A stretch of DNA of 14,743 bases. Origin: Candidatus Glassiibacteriota bacterium. GTDB taxonomy: Bacteria > Gemmatimonadota > Glassbacteria > GWA2-58-10. Positions 6,640 to 14,743 of the stretch are shown here, piece after piece (the first letter of the stretch is position 1; the number at the start of each line of letters is the position of its first letter). The notes beneath the pieces were generated by a model. It saw only the letters and a list, made by a program, of their open reading frames with translations. It made no database searches and was not told the DNA's origin. The stretch lies in assembly GCA_030604975.1 (NCBI GenBank), contig JAUVUV010000010.1, positions 1-14,743 on the forward strand. The letters are read 5' to 3'. The position numbers and the translations under genes are program-made.

Positions 6640-7106
6640 GAACGGTGCTCGGAGGGGACAATATTCTCACCACCCGCCTGGACAAGGTTATTGCCTGGGC
6701 GCGCAAATTTTCAATCTTCCCCTACCCCTTTGTGACAGCCTGCTGTGGGATGGAGTACATGTCCCTTGCCAGCTCGCATTACGATCTCGACCGTTTCGGA
6801 GCCGCATTCCCCCGTTTCACTCCCCGACAGGCAGATCTCCTTTTCGTGGTGGGTACGATCAGCCACAAGATAACACCGGTGCTCAAGCGGGTCTATGACC
6901 AGATGTGCGAACCGAAGTGGGTGATTGCCTTCGGAGTCTGCACCTGCACCGGCGGCTTCTATGACAATTATGCAACCGTGCAGGGGATCGACACCATTAT
7001 CCCGGTCGATGTTTACATTCCAGGCTGCCCGCCCAGGCCTGAAACCGTACTTCAGGGTATAATGCTCCTGCAGGAAAAAATCGCCAAGCAGAAACAGGAT
7101 TACTAA
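6630..7106 (+). CDS. nuoB: NADH-quinone oxidoreductase subunit B (N2 cluster)
   Basis: NuoB holds the terminal iron-sulfur cluster N2, which passes electrons to quinone. The 158-residue product has the four ligands C38, C39 (TACCGMEYM), C104 (FGVCTCTGG) and C133 (YIPGCPPRPE). The intervals 39-104 and 104-133 equal those in E. coli NuoB (64-129 and 129-158). There is one additional Cys at 106. The ATG at 6630 overlaps the end of nuoA and has an AGGGGAGG ribosome site just upstream at 6616-6623. The N-terminal extension seen in some homologues is absent. Confidence 0.97.
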   Translation: MALRTVLGGDNILTTRLDKVIAWARKFSIFPYPFVTACCGMEYMSLASSHYDLDRFGAAFPRFTPRQADLLFVVGTISHKITPVLKRVYDQMCEPKWVIAFGVCTCTGGFYDNYATVQGIDTIIPVDVYIPGCPPRPETVLQGIMLLQEKIAKQKQDY

Positions 7107-7126
7107 GCCCAGGGACAGAAATCCAG

Positions 7127-7627
7127 ATGAGTTCAACTTTCGAACCGGTGGACAACAACACACTGAAAGCAATCAAAAAAAAGTTCGGCGATGCCGTGCT
7201 GGAGGCCGGCCTTGACAAGGGCGATCTCGTGGCGATTGTCTCTCCCGGCAAGATTCACGATATCATTGTTTTCCTGCGCGATAGCCCGGAACTTGATTTC
7301 AAGATGCTGATCGATTTGTTCGTAGTGGACTACATGCCCCGTAAACCGAGGTTCGAGGTGGTTTACCATCTTCACTGCCTTCCGCGCAACGAACGGATTC
7401 GCCTGCGCGTGCAGCTTGATGAAAAAAAGTGCGAAGTGGATACTATCACCGACCTCTATTCTGTGGCCAACTGGCTCGAGAGGGAAGCCTGGGACATGTT
7501 CGGAGTGGTGTTCAAGGGGCATCCGAACCTTAAACGGCTGCTGATGTACGAGCCGTTCGAGGGCCATCCCCTTCGGCGGGATTACCCGATCAACAAGCGC
7601 CAGCCGCTGATCGGGCCTAAAAACTGA
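7127..7627 (+). CDS. nuoC: NADH-quinone oxidoreductase subunit C (30 kDa)
   Basis: NuoC is a structural subunit of the connecting module and packs against NuoD. The 166-residue protein carries the family signature at residues 118-153: EREAWDMFGVVFKGHPNLKR, followed by GHPLRRDYP. It is a separate gene, not fused to nuoD as in E. coli. It follows nuoB after 20 bases and has only a weak ribosome site (CAGGGACAG). The N-terminal half is divergent, as is normal for this subunit. Confidence 0.95.
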   Translation: MSSTFEPVDNNTLKAIKKKFGDAVLEAGLDKGDLVAIVSPGKIHDIIVFLRDSPELDFKMLIDLFVVDYMPRKPRFEVVYHLHCLPRNERIRLRVQLDEKKCEVDTITDLYSVANWLEREAWDMFGVVFKGHPNLKRLLMYEPFEGHPLRRDYPINKRQPLIGPKN

Positions 7628-7654
7628 GGAGTTTTTTCAGAATCAGGATAGCAG

Positions 7655-9007
7655 ATGGAAAAGACTGAAAGCCAAAAAAGCTCGAAGCGCACCGAAAGCG
7701 CATTTCTTAATTTCGGACCAAGCCACCCGTCGATGCACGGAGTAATCCGGATTATTACCGAGCTCGAGGGTGAGCGGATAGTCGGGGCCGAGGTCGAAAT
7801 CGGCTACCTTCACCGCTGCTTCGAAAAAGCTTGCGAGAATGTCGGCTGGACTCAGGCCTTTCCCTACACCGACCGGCTGAACTATGTCAGCTCGCTGCTC
7901 AACAACGTGGGCTGGGCCATGACAGCCGAAAAACTTTTCGGCGTGACCGTGCCCGAACGCTGCCAGTACCTCCGGGTGATCGTCTCCGAGATCAGCCGCA
8001 TAGTGGACCACCTGACCTGTATCGCAGCCGCGGCCATGGAACTTGGCGCCTTGACTGTTTTCCTCTATTTCATGAAAGCCAGGGAGTTTCTCTACGATCT
8101 GATCGAAATGCTCACCGGGGCCAGGATCACGGTCTCTTACGTGCGGATCGGCGGGGTCAAGGCGGATTTTCCGCCAGGCTTCGAGGAAAAGCTGCGCCGG
8201 GCGCTCAAAGAAATCGAAAAGATTATTGTCGAGGTGGACAAACTGCTGACCCGTAACCGGATTTTCATTGACCGGACGAAAGGGATCGGTGTGCTGGACC
8301 AGCAACGCACGATTGCCTACGGTATCACCGGTCCTCTTCTCAGGGCAGTCGGCGTGCCCTACGACGTGCGCAAGGATAAGCCCTACCTGGTTTACGACCG
8401 TTTCGATTTCGAGATCCCGATTGCCGATGGCGGCGACAGCTACAGCCGCTACCTGGTGCGCATGGAGGAGATGCGCCAGAGCGTGAAGATCATCGAGCAG
8501 GCTTTGGAAAACATTCCTCCTGGAGCAATCGCGGTCGACCTTTCCGGCAGGGAAATGACCGGCGCCGATATGGTGGAAACCGGCAAGCAGGGCAAGGTCA
8601 GGGATTACGTGGGAGCAAAGGCCAAGGTAGACCTGACTCTGGACGGCACGGACTCCCATGGGGCAAGCAATGTCAGGCTGGTCGAGCACCGCGAGATGAC
8701 TCTGCCCTCCAGGGAGGAATGCTACGGGAATATCGAGGGTCTGATAGCCAATTTCATGCTCGTGATGGATAACTGGGGAATCAAGCCGCCGAAAGGCGAG
8801 GCTTATCATGCGGTGGAGGCGGCTAACGGCGAGCTCGGTTTCTACGTTGTTTCCGACGGGACCGGAAAGCCAATGCGCGCCCGCTGCCGGGGACCGTGTT
8901 TCTTCCCCATGGCGACATTGCATGAAATGCTTATCGGAGATATGGTGGCTGATATCATCCCCGCTTTCGGTTCGATAAACATGATTGCCGGCGAACTGGA
9001 CCGTTAG
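7655..9007 (+). CDS. nuoD: NADH-quinone oxidoreductase subunit D (49 kDa), enlarged
   Basis: NuoD forms the quinone-binding site together with NuoB and derives from the large subunit of [NiFe] hydrogenases. The product has 450 residues, against roughly 400 usually. H28 in GPSHPSMHGV and Y77 in DRLNYVSSLL match the His/Tyr pair that contacts the quinone headgroup; their 49-residue spacing equals H38/Y87 of Thermus Nqo4. The C-terminus is complete (GELGFYVVSDGTGKP, then GSINMIAGELDR). Between IPPGAI (about 292) and TLPSREECYGNIEGLI (from about 348) lies a charged segment of about 55 residues, where most homologues have a short linker. The ATG at 7655 follows AGGA at 7647-7650. A 27-base gap separates it from nuoC. 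Confidence 0.96.
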   Translation: MEKTESQKSSKRTESAFLNFGPSHPSMHGVIRIITELEGERIVGAEVEIGYLHRCFEKACENVGWTQAFPYTDRLNYVSSLLNNVGWAMTAEKLFGVTVPERCQYLRVIVSEISRIVDHLTCIAAAAMELGALTVFLYFMKAREFLYDLIEMLTGARITVSYVRIGGVKADFPPGFEEKLRRALKEIEKIIVEVDKLLTRNRIFIDRTKGIGVLDQQRTIAYGITGPLLRAVGVPYDVRKDKPYLVYDRFDFEIPIADGGDSYSRYLVRMEEMRQSVKIIEQALENIPPGAIAVDLSGREMTGADMVETGKQGKVRDYVGAKAKVDLTLDGTDSHGASNVRLVEHREMTLPSREECYGNIEGLIANFMLVMDNWGIKPPKGEAYHAVEAANGELGFYVVSDGTGKPMRARCRGPCFFPMATLHEMLIGDMVADIIPAFGSINMIAGELDR

Positions 9008-9037
9008 ACTTTCCTCAAGAGAGAGAGAAAAAAAAGC

Positions 9038-9511
9038 ATGTCCGTTTCTTTCCCTGAAAAAGATCGCAAGCTGGTTGAAGAGATGATCCGGCATTACCCC
9101 CACAAAAAGTCTGCCATCGGGGACGTACTCTACCTGGCGCAGAAGCATTTCGGCTATATCACCCCGGAGGTGGAGCTTTACGTGGCAAGCCTTCTCGATC
9201 TGCCTGCCTCTTATGTGCACCAGGTAGTCACTTTCTATTCGATGTACCTGAAAAAACCGGTGGGGAAATACCTGATCATGCTCTGTGACAATGTAAGCTG
9301 CCTGCTCTGTGGCGCCGAGGATCTTCTCGGCAGGATCAAGGAAAAACTGGGGATCGAGGTGGGAGAAACCACCCAGGAGGGGAAATTCACCCTCTGGACC
9401 GTGGAGTGCCTGGGAGCCTGCGAACAGGCCCCGGTGATGATGATCAACGACAAGCTTTACGGCAATTTGACACCTGATAAGCTGGACCGTCTTCTGGACA
9501 GCCTGGAGTAA
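9038..9511 (+). CDS. nuoE: NADH-quinone oxidoreductase subunit E (24 kDa)
   Basis: NuoE belongs to the NADH-input module and carries the [2Fe-2S] cluster N1a. The 157-residue protein has an N-terminal helical part and a thioredoxin-like domain. The ligands are C83 and C88 (CDNVSC) and C124 and C128 (CLGAC), with exactly the E. coli spacing (5, 36, 4). One extra Cys, C91, lies close by. The ribosome site is a purine-rich GAGAGAG stretch rather than a clean Shine-Dalgarno. The stop is three bases before nuoF. Confidence 0.97.
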   Translation: MSVSFPEKDRKLVEEMIRHYPHKKSAIGDVLYLAQKHFGYITPEVELYVASLLDLPASYVHQVVTFYSMYLKKPVGKYLIMLCDNVSCLLCGAEDLLGRIKEKLGIEVGETTQEGKFTLWTVECLGACEQAPVMMINDKLYGNLTPDKLDRLLDSLE

Positions 9512-9514
9512 TAC

Positions 9515-10812
<1,298 letters not shown>

Positions 10813-10816
<4 letters not shown>

Positions 10817-12465
10817 GCGGGAAGGAAAAGAAAACAGTCAAGACGGTTATCGACGGCAAGGAGTACGCGTTCCCGCAAGGAACCACGATCCTCGAGGCAG
10901 CCAAAAGCGTGGGGATCGAAATCCCACACTTCTGCTACCATCCGGGGCTTTCGATTGCCGGCGCCTGCAGGATGTGCCTGGTCGAGATAGAAAAAATGCC
11001 CAAGCTCCAGATCTCCTGCCACATGACAGTGGACGATGGCATGGTTATCCACACGAACAACGAGCGGGTTAAAAAGGCGCGAAAGGCAATGCTCGAGTTT
11101 CACCTGGTCAACCATCCTCTTGATTGCCCGGTCTGCGACCAGGGAGGCGAGTGCAACCTTCAGATTTACTATATGATGCACGGCAACTATATCTCCCGCC
11201 TGAGAGAAAATAAGGTCAAAAAAACAAAAAAGGCTTTCCAGATCGGTCCGCATGTAATGCTCGACCAGGAGCGCTGTGTCCTCTGCAGCCGCTGCGTGAG
11301 GTTCTGCCAGGAGATCTCCAAGAGCAACGAACTCGGAATTTTCCAGAGAGGCGACCGCGAGGAGATTGATGTTTTCCCGGACATGCAGCTGAACAGCCCA
11401 TATTCGGCCAACGTGGTCGACATCTGTCCGGTGGGCGCGCTGCTGGACAAGGATTTCCGTTTCAAGACCAGGGCCTGGTACCTTGAAAGCGCTGATTCGA
11501 TCTGCCCGCGCTGCTCCCGCGGCTGCAATATCGAAATCCATTACAACCTGAACAGACCGTGGAAAAACGAGGGCCGCAGGCTCGCCAGGCTCAAGCCCCG
11601 CTGTAACTTGGAGGTGAACGACTGGTGGGTATGCGACGAGGGCCGTTACAGTTTCAAGTTTATCGATGATGACAACAGGATCGAGGGGCCTTTAGTGCGT
11701 ACAGACGGCAAAGCCCGGAATACAGGCTTTAAAGAAGCGCTCGAGCTGGCAGCGGAAAGCTTGCGCAATAGTGCGGCCTCAACTGACGTAGAGATCGCTG
11801 TCCTGGTTTCTCCCAGAGCCGCCAATGAGGAACTTTATCTGTTAAAACACGTTTTCAGCGAGCAGCTTCCCGGCACCAGGCTTGTTTTCAGTTCGGCTAC
11901 CCCGTTCGAGCCGACAGAGGATGATATCCTGCGCAAAAAAGACAAGAATTCGAATACCAGAGGCGCTGAATTGATGGGTTTGACTCCCGATTCAGCCCAG
12001 GTCTGGTCGCTTTCCGAGCTCAAGGATGCGGTTCTGGCCGGCGAGATCGGGGCTCTTTATATCTGCTATCACGACATTACCGGTCTGCCGGAAGAATTCA
12101 GCGCAGGCTGGGCCGAGGCTCTCGAACGAATTCCGCTGGTGGTTTACCAGGGAACCAACACCTGCCCTACCAGCGAAAAGGCCCAGATCATTTTTCCTGC
12201 AGCCGCATTTGCCGAACGCGAGGGCACGGTGACCAATTTCGAAGGCCGGGTGCAGATTCAGCAAAAGGTTTTCGAACCGCTGAGCGAGGCCCTCCCGGGA
12301 TGGCAAATCATCCAGAGTCTCGGAGTAGCGCTCGGCGGCAGCTACGAATACGAGTCCGCAGAAGAGGTTTTTGCAGATCTTGCGAAAAACGAGCCCGCTT
12401 TTGCCGGACTGAGCTATGAAAAAATCGGTTCCGGCGGGTTTGTCGCAAAGGACGCTAAGGCTTGA
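10813..12465 (+). CDS. nuoG: NADH-quinone oxidoreductase subunit G, short form
   Basis: NuoG is the large iron-sulfur subunit of the NADH module. This one has 550 residues, well short of the 800-900 of E. coli or Thermus. Ligands visible in order are: [2Fe-2S] N1b C41, C52, C55, C69; N5 H101, C105, C108, C114 (HPLDCPVCDQGGEC); N4 C155, C158, C161, C205; and an N7-like set C231, C234, C238, C274 (CPRCSRGC to WWVCDEGRY). The molybdopterin-type domain is reduced to a remnant, though the conserved REGTVTNFEGRVQ near 469-481 is kept. The TTG start at 10813 lies in the nuoF stop (TTGA) four bases after GGAGG at 10804-10808, and no ATG nearby gives a better N-terminus. Confidence 0.95.
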
Positions 12466-12477
12466 AGAGGTGGTACT

Positions 12478-13563
12478 ATGCTCGGTGAATTGATCCTCAA
12501 AACAATAATAATCGTGGTGGTGGTGAACACCGTGCTCGCTTTCGGAGGGTTTCTCACCTGGGTGGAGAGAAAGCAGAGCGCGGTGATGCAGGACCGGATC
12601 GGCGCAAACCGGGCCTCGATCCTGGGACTACGGCTTTGGGGCCTCTTCCATATCCTCAGCGATGGAATCAAGATGTTCGCCAAGGAGGAGTTCATCCCGC
12701 GTACCGACCACAGAAAGCTTTTCCTGGTGGCACCTTTTATCGCCTGGTTTTTCGCCCTGATGGGTTTCGCTGTGATCCCTTTCTCGAATACCCTTCACGT
12801 GGCGGGATACGAACTTTCGCTCCAGATAGCCAATCCACAAATCGGTATCCTTTTCGCTTTTGCGATGATGGGTATGACGATCTACGGCCTGGTGCTGGGG
12901 GGGTGGGCCTCGAACAACAACTACGCACTTCTGGGGGCGATGAGAGGGGCGGCGCAGATGATCAGCTACGAGATCGCCCTGGCAGCCGCAGTGGTCGGCC
13001 CGCTGATAGTCTATCATACGCTGAACATGCAGGAAATTGTTCTCTGGCAGGCCAAGCTCTGGGGCGGCTGGCTCCCCCTGTGGGGAATCGTGGTTCAGCC
13101 CCTGGCCTTTTTCCTTTTTATCACCGCCGGGGCGGCTGGAACCAAGCGCGTGCCGTTCGACCTGCCCGAGGGCGAATCGGAAATTATCGGCTTCAACCTC
13201 GAGTACTCGAGTATGCGTTTCGGCGCGTTCATGTTTACCGATTTCGTGGAAAAAATCCTGGTGAGCTGTCTGGCAGTAACCGTTTTCCTCGGCGGCTGGC
13301 AGGTGCCTTTCCTTACGGAAAACGGATTTGTTTTCCGTGGCGAAACTCTGCTGGCTCTCAGCCCGCTGGTTATCTGGCTAATTCAGCCAGCGGCATTCTT
13401 TCTAAAGGTCTGCGTGGTGATTTACGTGCTGATGCTGGTGCGCTGGACCCTGCCCCGTTTCCGCTACGACCAGCTGATGCATCTCGGGTGGAAGATCATG
13501 CTGCCGCTGGCCTTTGCCAATATTGTTATAACAGGATTTGTTCTTCTCGTGTTAAAAGCATAG
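12478..13563 (+). CDS. nuoH: NADH-quinone oxidoreductase subunit H
   Basis: NuoH is the membrane subunit that, with NuoB and NuoD, completes the quinone tunnel and links it to the proton pumps. The 361-residue product has about eight membrane helices. Recognisable signatures are TWVERKQSAVMQDR (27-40), MISYEIALAA (161-170) and PFDLPEGESE (226-235) with its acidic cluster, then LEYSSMRFG and the end PRFRYDQLMHLGWK. Two departures are visible: the usual RxGPNR reads RIGANR (Ala43), and the usual AEY after the EYSGM segment reads TDF (254-256). The ATG has GAGGTGG four bases upstream, 12 bases after the nuoG stop. Confidence 0.95.
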   Translation: MLGELILKTIIIVVVVNTVLAFGGFLTWVERKQSAVMQDRIGANRASILGLRLWGLFHILSDGIKMFAKEEFIPRTDHRKLFLVAPFIAWFFALMGFAVIPFSNTLHVAGYELSLQIANPQIGILFAFAMMGMTIYGLVLGGWASNNNYALLGAMRGAAQMISYEIALAAAVVGPLIVYHTLNMQEIVLWQAKLWGGWLPLWGIVVQPLAFFLFITAGAAGTKRVPFDLPEGESEIIGFNLEYSSMRFGAFMFTDFVEKILVSCLAVTVFLGGWQVPFLTENGFVFRGETLLALSPLVIWLIQPAAFFLKVCVVIYVLMLVRWTLPRFRYDQLMHLGWKIMLPLAFANIVITGFVLLVLKA

Positions 13564-13597
13564 AAAAACAGGAACAACTCATTTCGGGAGTTCTTTG

Positions 13598-14173
13598 GTG
13601 GGAAATATCACTGTAAAGAAGATTGACACCAGCCGGCCAATGACTTTCCTGGAGCGGATTTATATCTGGGAAATTCTCAGGGGGTTGTGGATCACCAACC
13701 GCCATTTCGTGGTGAACATGTTTTTCCATATCCTCAACTTATTCGGGATCAAAACTAAAAGGAAAGGCGCGGTTACAATCCAGTACCCGGAGGAGCACCG
13801 TGGCTGGCACAGGCGCCTTCGCACCCGCCACTACCTGGCCAGGCGCGAGGATGACAGTCCGCGCTGCGTGGGCTGCATGATGTGCGAGACTGTCTGCCCT
13901 GCCAATTGTATCTATATCGTGGCCCACGACCACCCGGACCCCAACGTGGAAAAACAGGCCGACAAATTCACTATCGATATGGGCAAGTGTGTTTACTGCG
14001 GGTTCTGCGTGGAGGTCTGCCCGGAGGACGCGATCAGGATGGACAGCGGCCACCTGGAAATATGCAGCTACACCCGGGAAGACATGATCTACCATATTGA
14101 CCGGCTGCTGGAGCAGCACCATGATCCCAGCGATTACAAGAACCACGAGGAGTGGATGGAAGAGTATCCGTGA
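13598..14173 (+). CDS. nuoI: NADH-quinone oxidoreductase subunit I (clusters N6a/N6b)
   Basis: NuoI is the 8Fe ferredoxin-like subunit that carries electrons from the NADH module towards N2. The 191-residue product has two [4Fe-4S] motifs: C90, C93, C96, C100 (CVGCMMCETVC) and C131, C134, C137, C141 (CVYCGFCVEVC), with a further Cys at 104. The amphipathic N-terminal segment (15-50) fits docking on the membrane arm. I chose the GTG at 13598 because GGGAG at 13586-13590 is seven bases away; an in-frame TTG at 13595 would leave only four. This is the last nuo gene here: a terminator follows within 25 bases and nuoJ is not downstream. Confidence 0.95.
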   Translation: MGNITVKKIDTSRPMTFLERIYIWEILRGLWITNRHFVVNMFFHILNLFGIKTKRKGAVTIQYPEEHRGWHRRLRTRHYLARREDDSPRCVGCMMCETVCPANCIYIVAHDHPDPNVEKQADKFTIDMGKCVYCGFCVEVCPEDAIRMDSGHLEICSYTREDMIYHIDRLLEQHHDPSDYKNHEEWMEEYP

Positions 14174-14194
14174 ACGAAGGAAAAATTATCTGTA

Positions 14195-14237
14195 AAAGTA
14201 AAAAGGCCTCTCGATTCGAGCGGCCTTTTTTTACTTT
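14195..14237. terminator. Bidirectional intrinsic terminator between nuoI and the PFK gene
   Basis: AAAGTAAAAAGGCC (14195-14208) pairs with GGCC...TTACTTT (14222-14237). Inside, CTCG (14210-14213) pairs with CGAG (14217-14220) around an ATT loop. The plus strand runs into seven T (14226-14232), and the minus strand also runs into T opposite the A-run at 14200-14204. It sits between convergent genes, so it should end both transcripts. Confidence 0.85.
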
Positions 14238-14251
14238 CTATCCTATTCTGT

Positions 14252-14743
14252 CTATTTTTTCACCGGCTCGTAAGCCAGCTTCGCCATCTCCGGCAGCGGG
14301 CCCACCAGGGGCTTGAGATAGTCGACAAAGGCCTGGGTGACAAACATCCCTGACTCGTCGATATACTCATCCGGCATGGGCTTGGCCCGCTCTGCCACAT
14401 CGGCCAGCCTGGCAGTGCCGAGCTCTGTGCAGTAGTGGCCGTGCTGATCGCTGCCGCGCTGGATACTGACCATCAGCCCGGTCTTGCCCTCCCCTGCCAG
14501 TTCCACAGCACGCTTGCCGCAGGCATAGGCCTCCTCGATATCAAGGGCGCTCACCCGGTCGGAGCCGCACATCTGAAGGCTTTCCACCACTTGGAACTCG
14601 CCCCGCCAGGAAGTGAACTTATCGCTGATCATCCTGTGCAGCATCATTGCCGCACTGGTGCCGCCCATTGCGCCGAACTCCACGTTGCCGAACTTGTCTT
14701 CCGTCTGCGAGGCGGAAATCGGGGTGCCGTCCGCATAGGATAC
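14252..14743 (-). CDS. 6-phosphofructokinase, probably PPi/mixed clade (C-terminal part)
   Basis: The reading frame is open to the window edge, so only the last 163 residues are present and the start lies outside. The sequence fits the C-terminal half of the PFK superfamily: a segment DKFGNVEFGAMGG, then VVESLQMCGSDRVSALD, where ATP-type enzymes have the LGxxQRGGxPSAxD substrate motif, then EEAYACGKRAVELAGEGKTG, and a tail MPDEYIDESGMFVTQAFVDY followed by KPLVG. The EYI-x-ESG-x-VT-x-xF-x-xY-x-xPL tail is typical of the PPi-dependent and related clade. It would phosphorylate fructose 6-phosphate in glycolysis. The donor (ATP or PPi) is decided by residues beyond the edge. It is convergent with nuoI. 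Confidence 0.7.
   Translation of the reverse strand, partial: VSYADGTPISASQTEDKFGNVEFGAMGGTSAAMMLHRMISDKFTSWRGEFQVVESLQMCGSDRVSALDIEEAYACGKRAVELAGEGKTGLMVSIQRGSDQHGHYCTELGTARLADVAERAKPMPDEYIDESGMFVTQAFVDYLKPLVGPLPEMAKLAYEPVKK

Noticed and set aside
12636..13616. A 326-codon open frame on the plus strand
   Set aside because: It overlaps nuoH in another frame and has an Arg/Pro/Gly-rich composition with no membrane segments or motifs.

Overview
The window is a bacterial chromosome segment. The window itself shows no phage, IS or CRISPR content. Its centre is the peripheral arm of respiratory complex I, flanked by a carbohydrate-type gene cluster and a glycolytic gene. The Tat-type export signal and a complete NuoE/F/G NADH-input module suggest a respiring bacterium, probably Gram-negative. 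The short NuoG, the enlarged NuoD and the split nuo locus suggest a poorly characterised phylum rather than a model proteobacterium. That placement is inference, and I cannot name a taxon.

Layout: (1) 1-421 has no credible gene. It carries G/C-run palindromic repeats, one of them a perfect 23-bp-arm inverted repeat, and a degenerate tandem repeat. (2) 422-4394, minus strand, is a probable three-gene unit read right to left: an AEC-family transporter, a Tat-exported GH35/GH42-like glycosidase-fold protein that lacks the usual acid/base glutamate, and an unrecognised 278-residue protein. The last gene starts inside the stop codon of the glycosidase gene. (3) 4395-4723 is a divergent regulatory gap with short inverted repeats. 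(4) 4724-6118, plus strand, is lpdA (dihydrolipoyl dehydrogenase). (5) 6119-6282 is a gap with an exact 10-bp tandem repeat. (6) 6283-14173, plus strand, is nuoA-B-C-D-E-F-G-H-I, tightly packed with several overlaps. (7) 14195-14237 is a bidirectional terminator. (8) 14252-14743, minus strand, is the C-terminal part of a phosphofructokinase, probably of the PPi/mixed clade, cut by the window edge.

The nuo genes encode the NADH-dehydrogenase module (E, F, G), the connecting and quinone module (B, C, D, I) and two membrane subunits (A, H). The cluster stops at nuoI with a terminator and a convergent gene, so the proton-pumping subunits J, K, L, M and N are not in this transcript. Dihydrolipoyl dehydrogenase makes NADH in 2-oxoacid dehydrogenase complexes, so its position just upstream of complex I fits NADH production and use. 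The most unusual items are the altered glycosidase active site with its unknown partner gene, the NuoD insertion and the split nuo operon. I did not find clear evidence of a wholly new system; the minus-strand trio is the best candidate.
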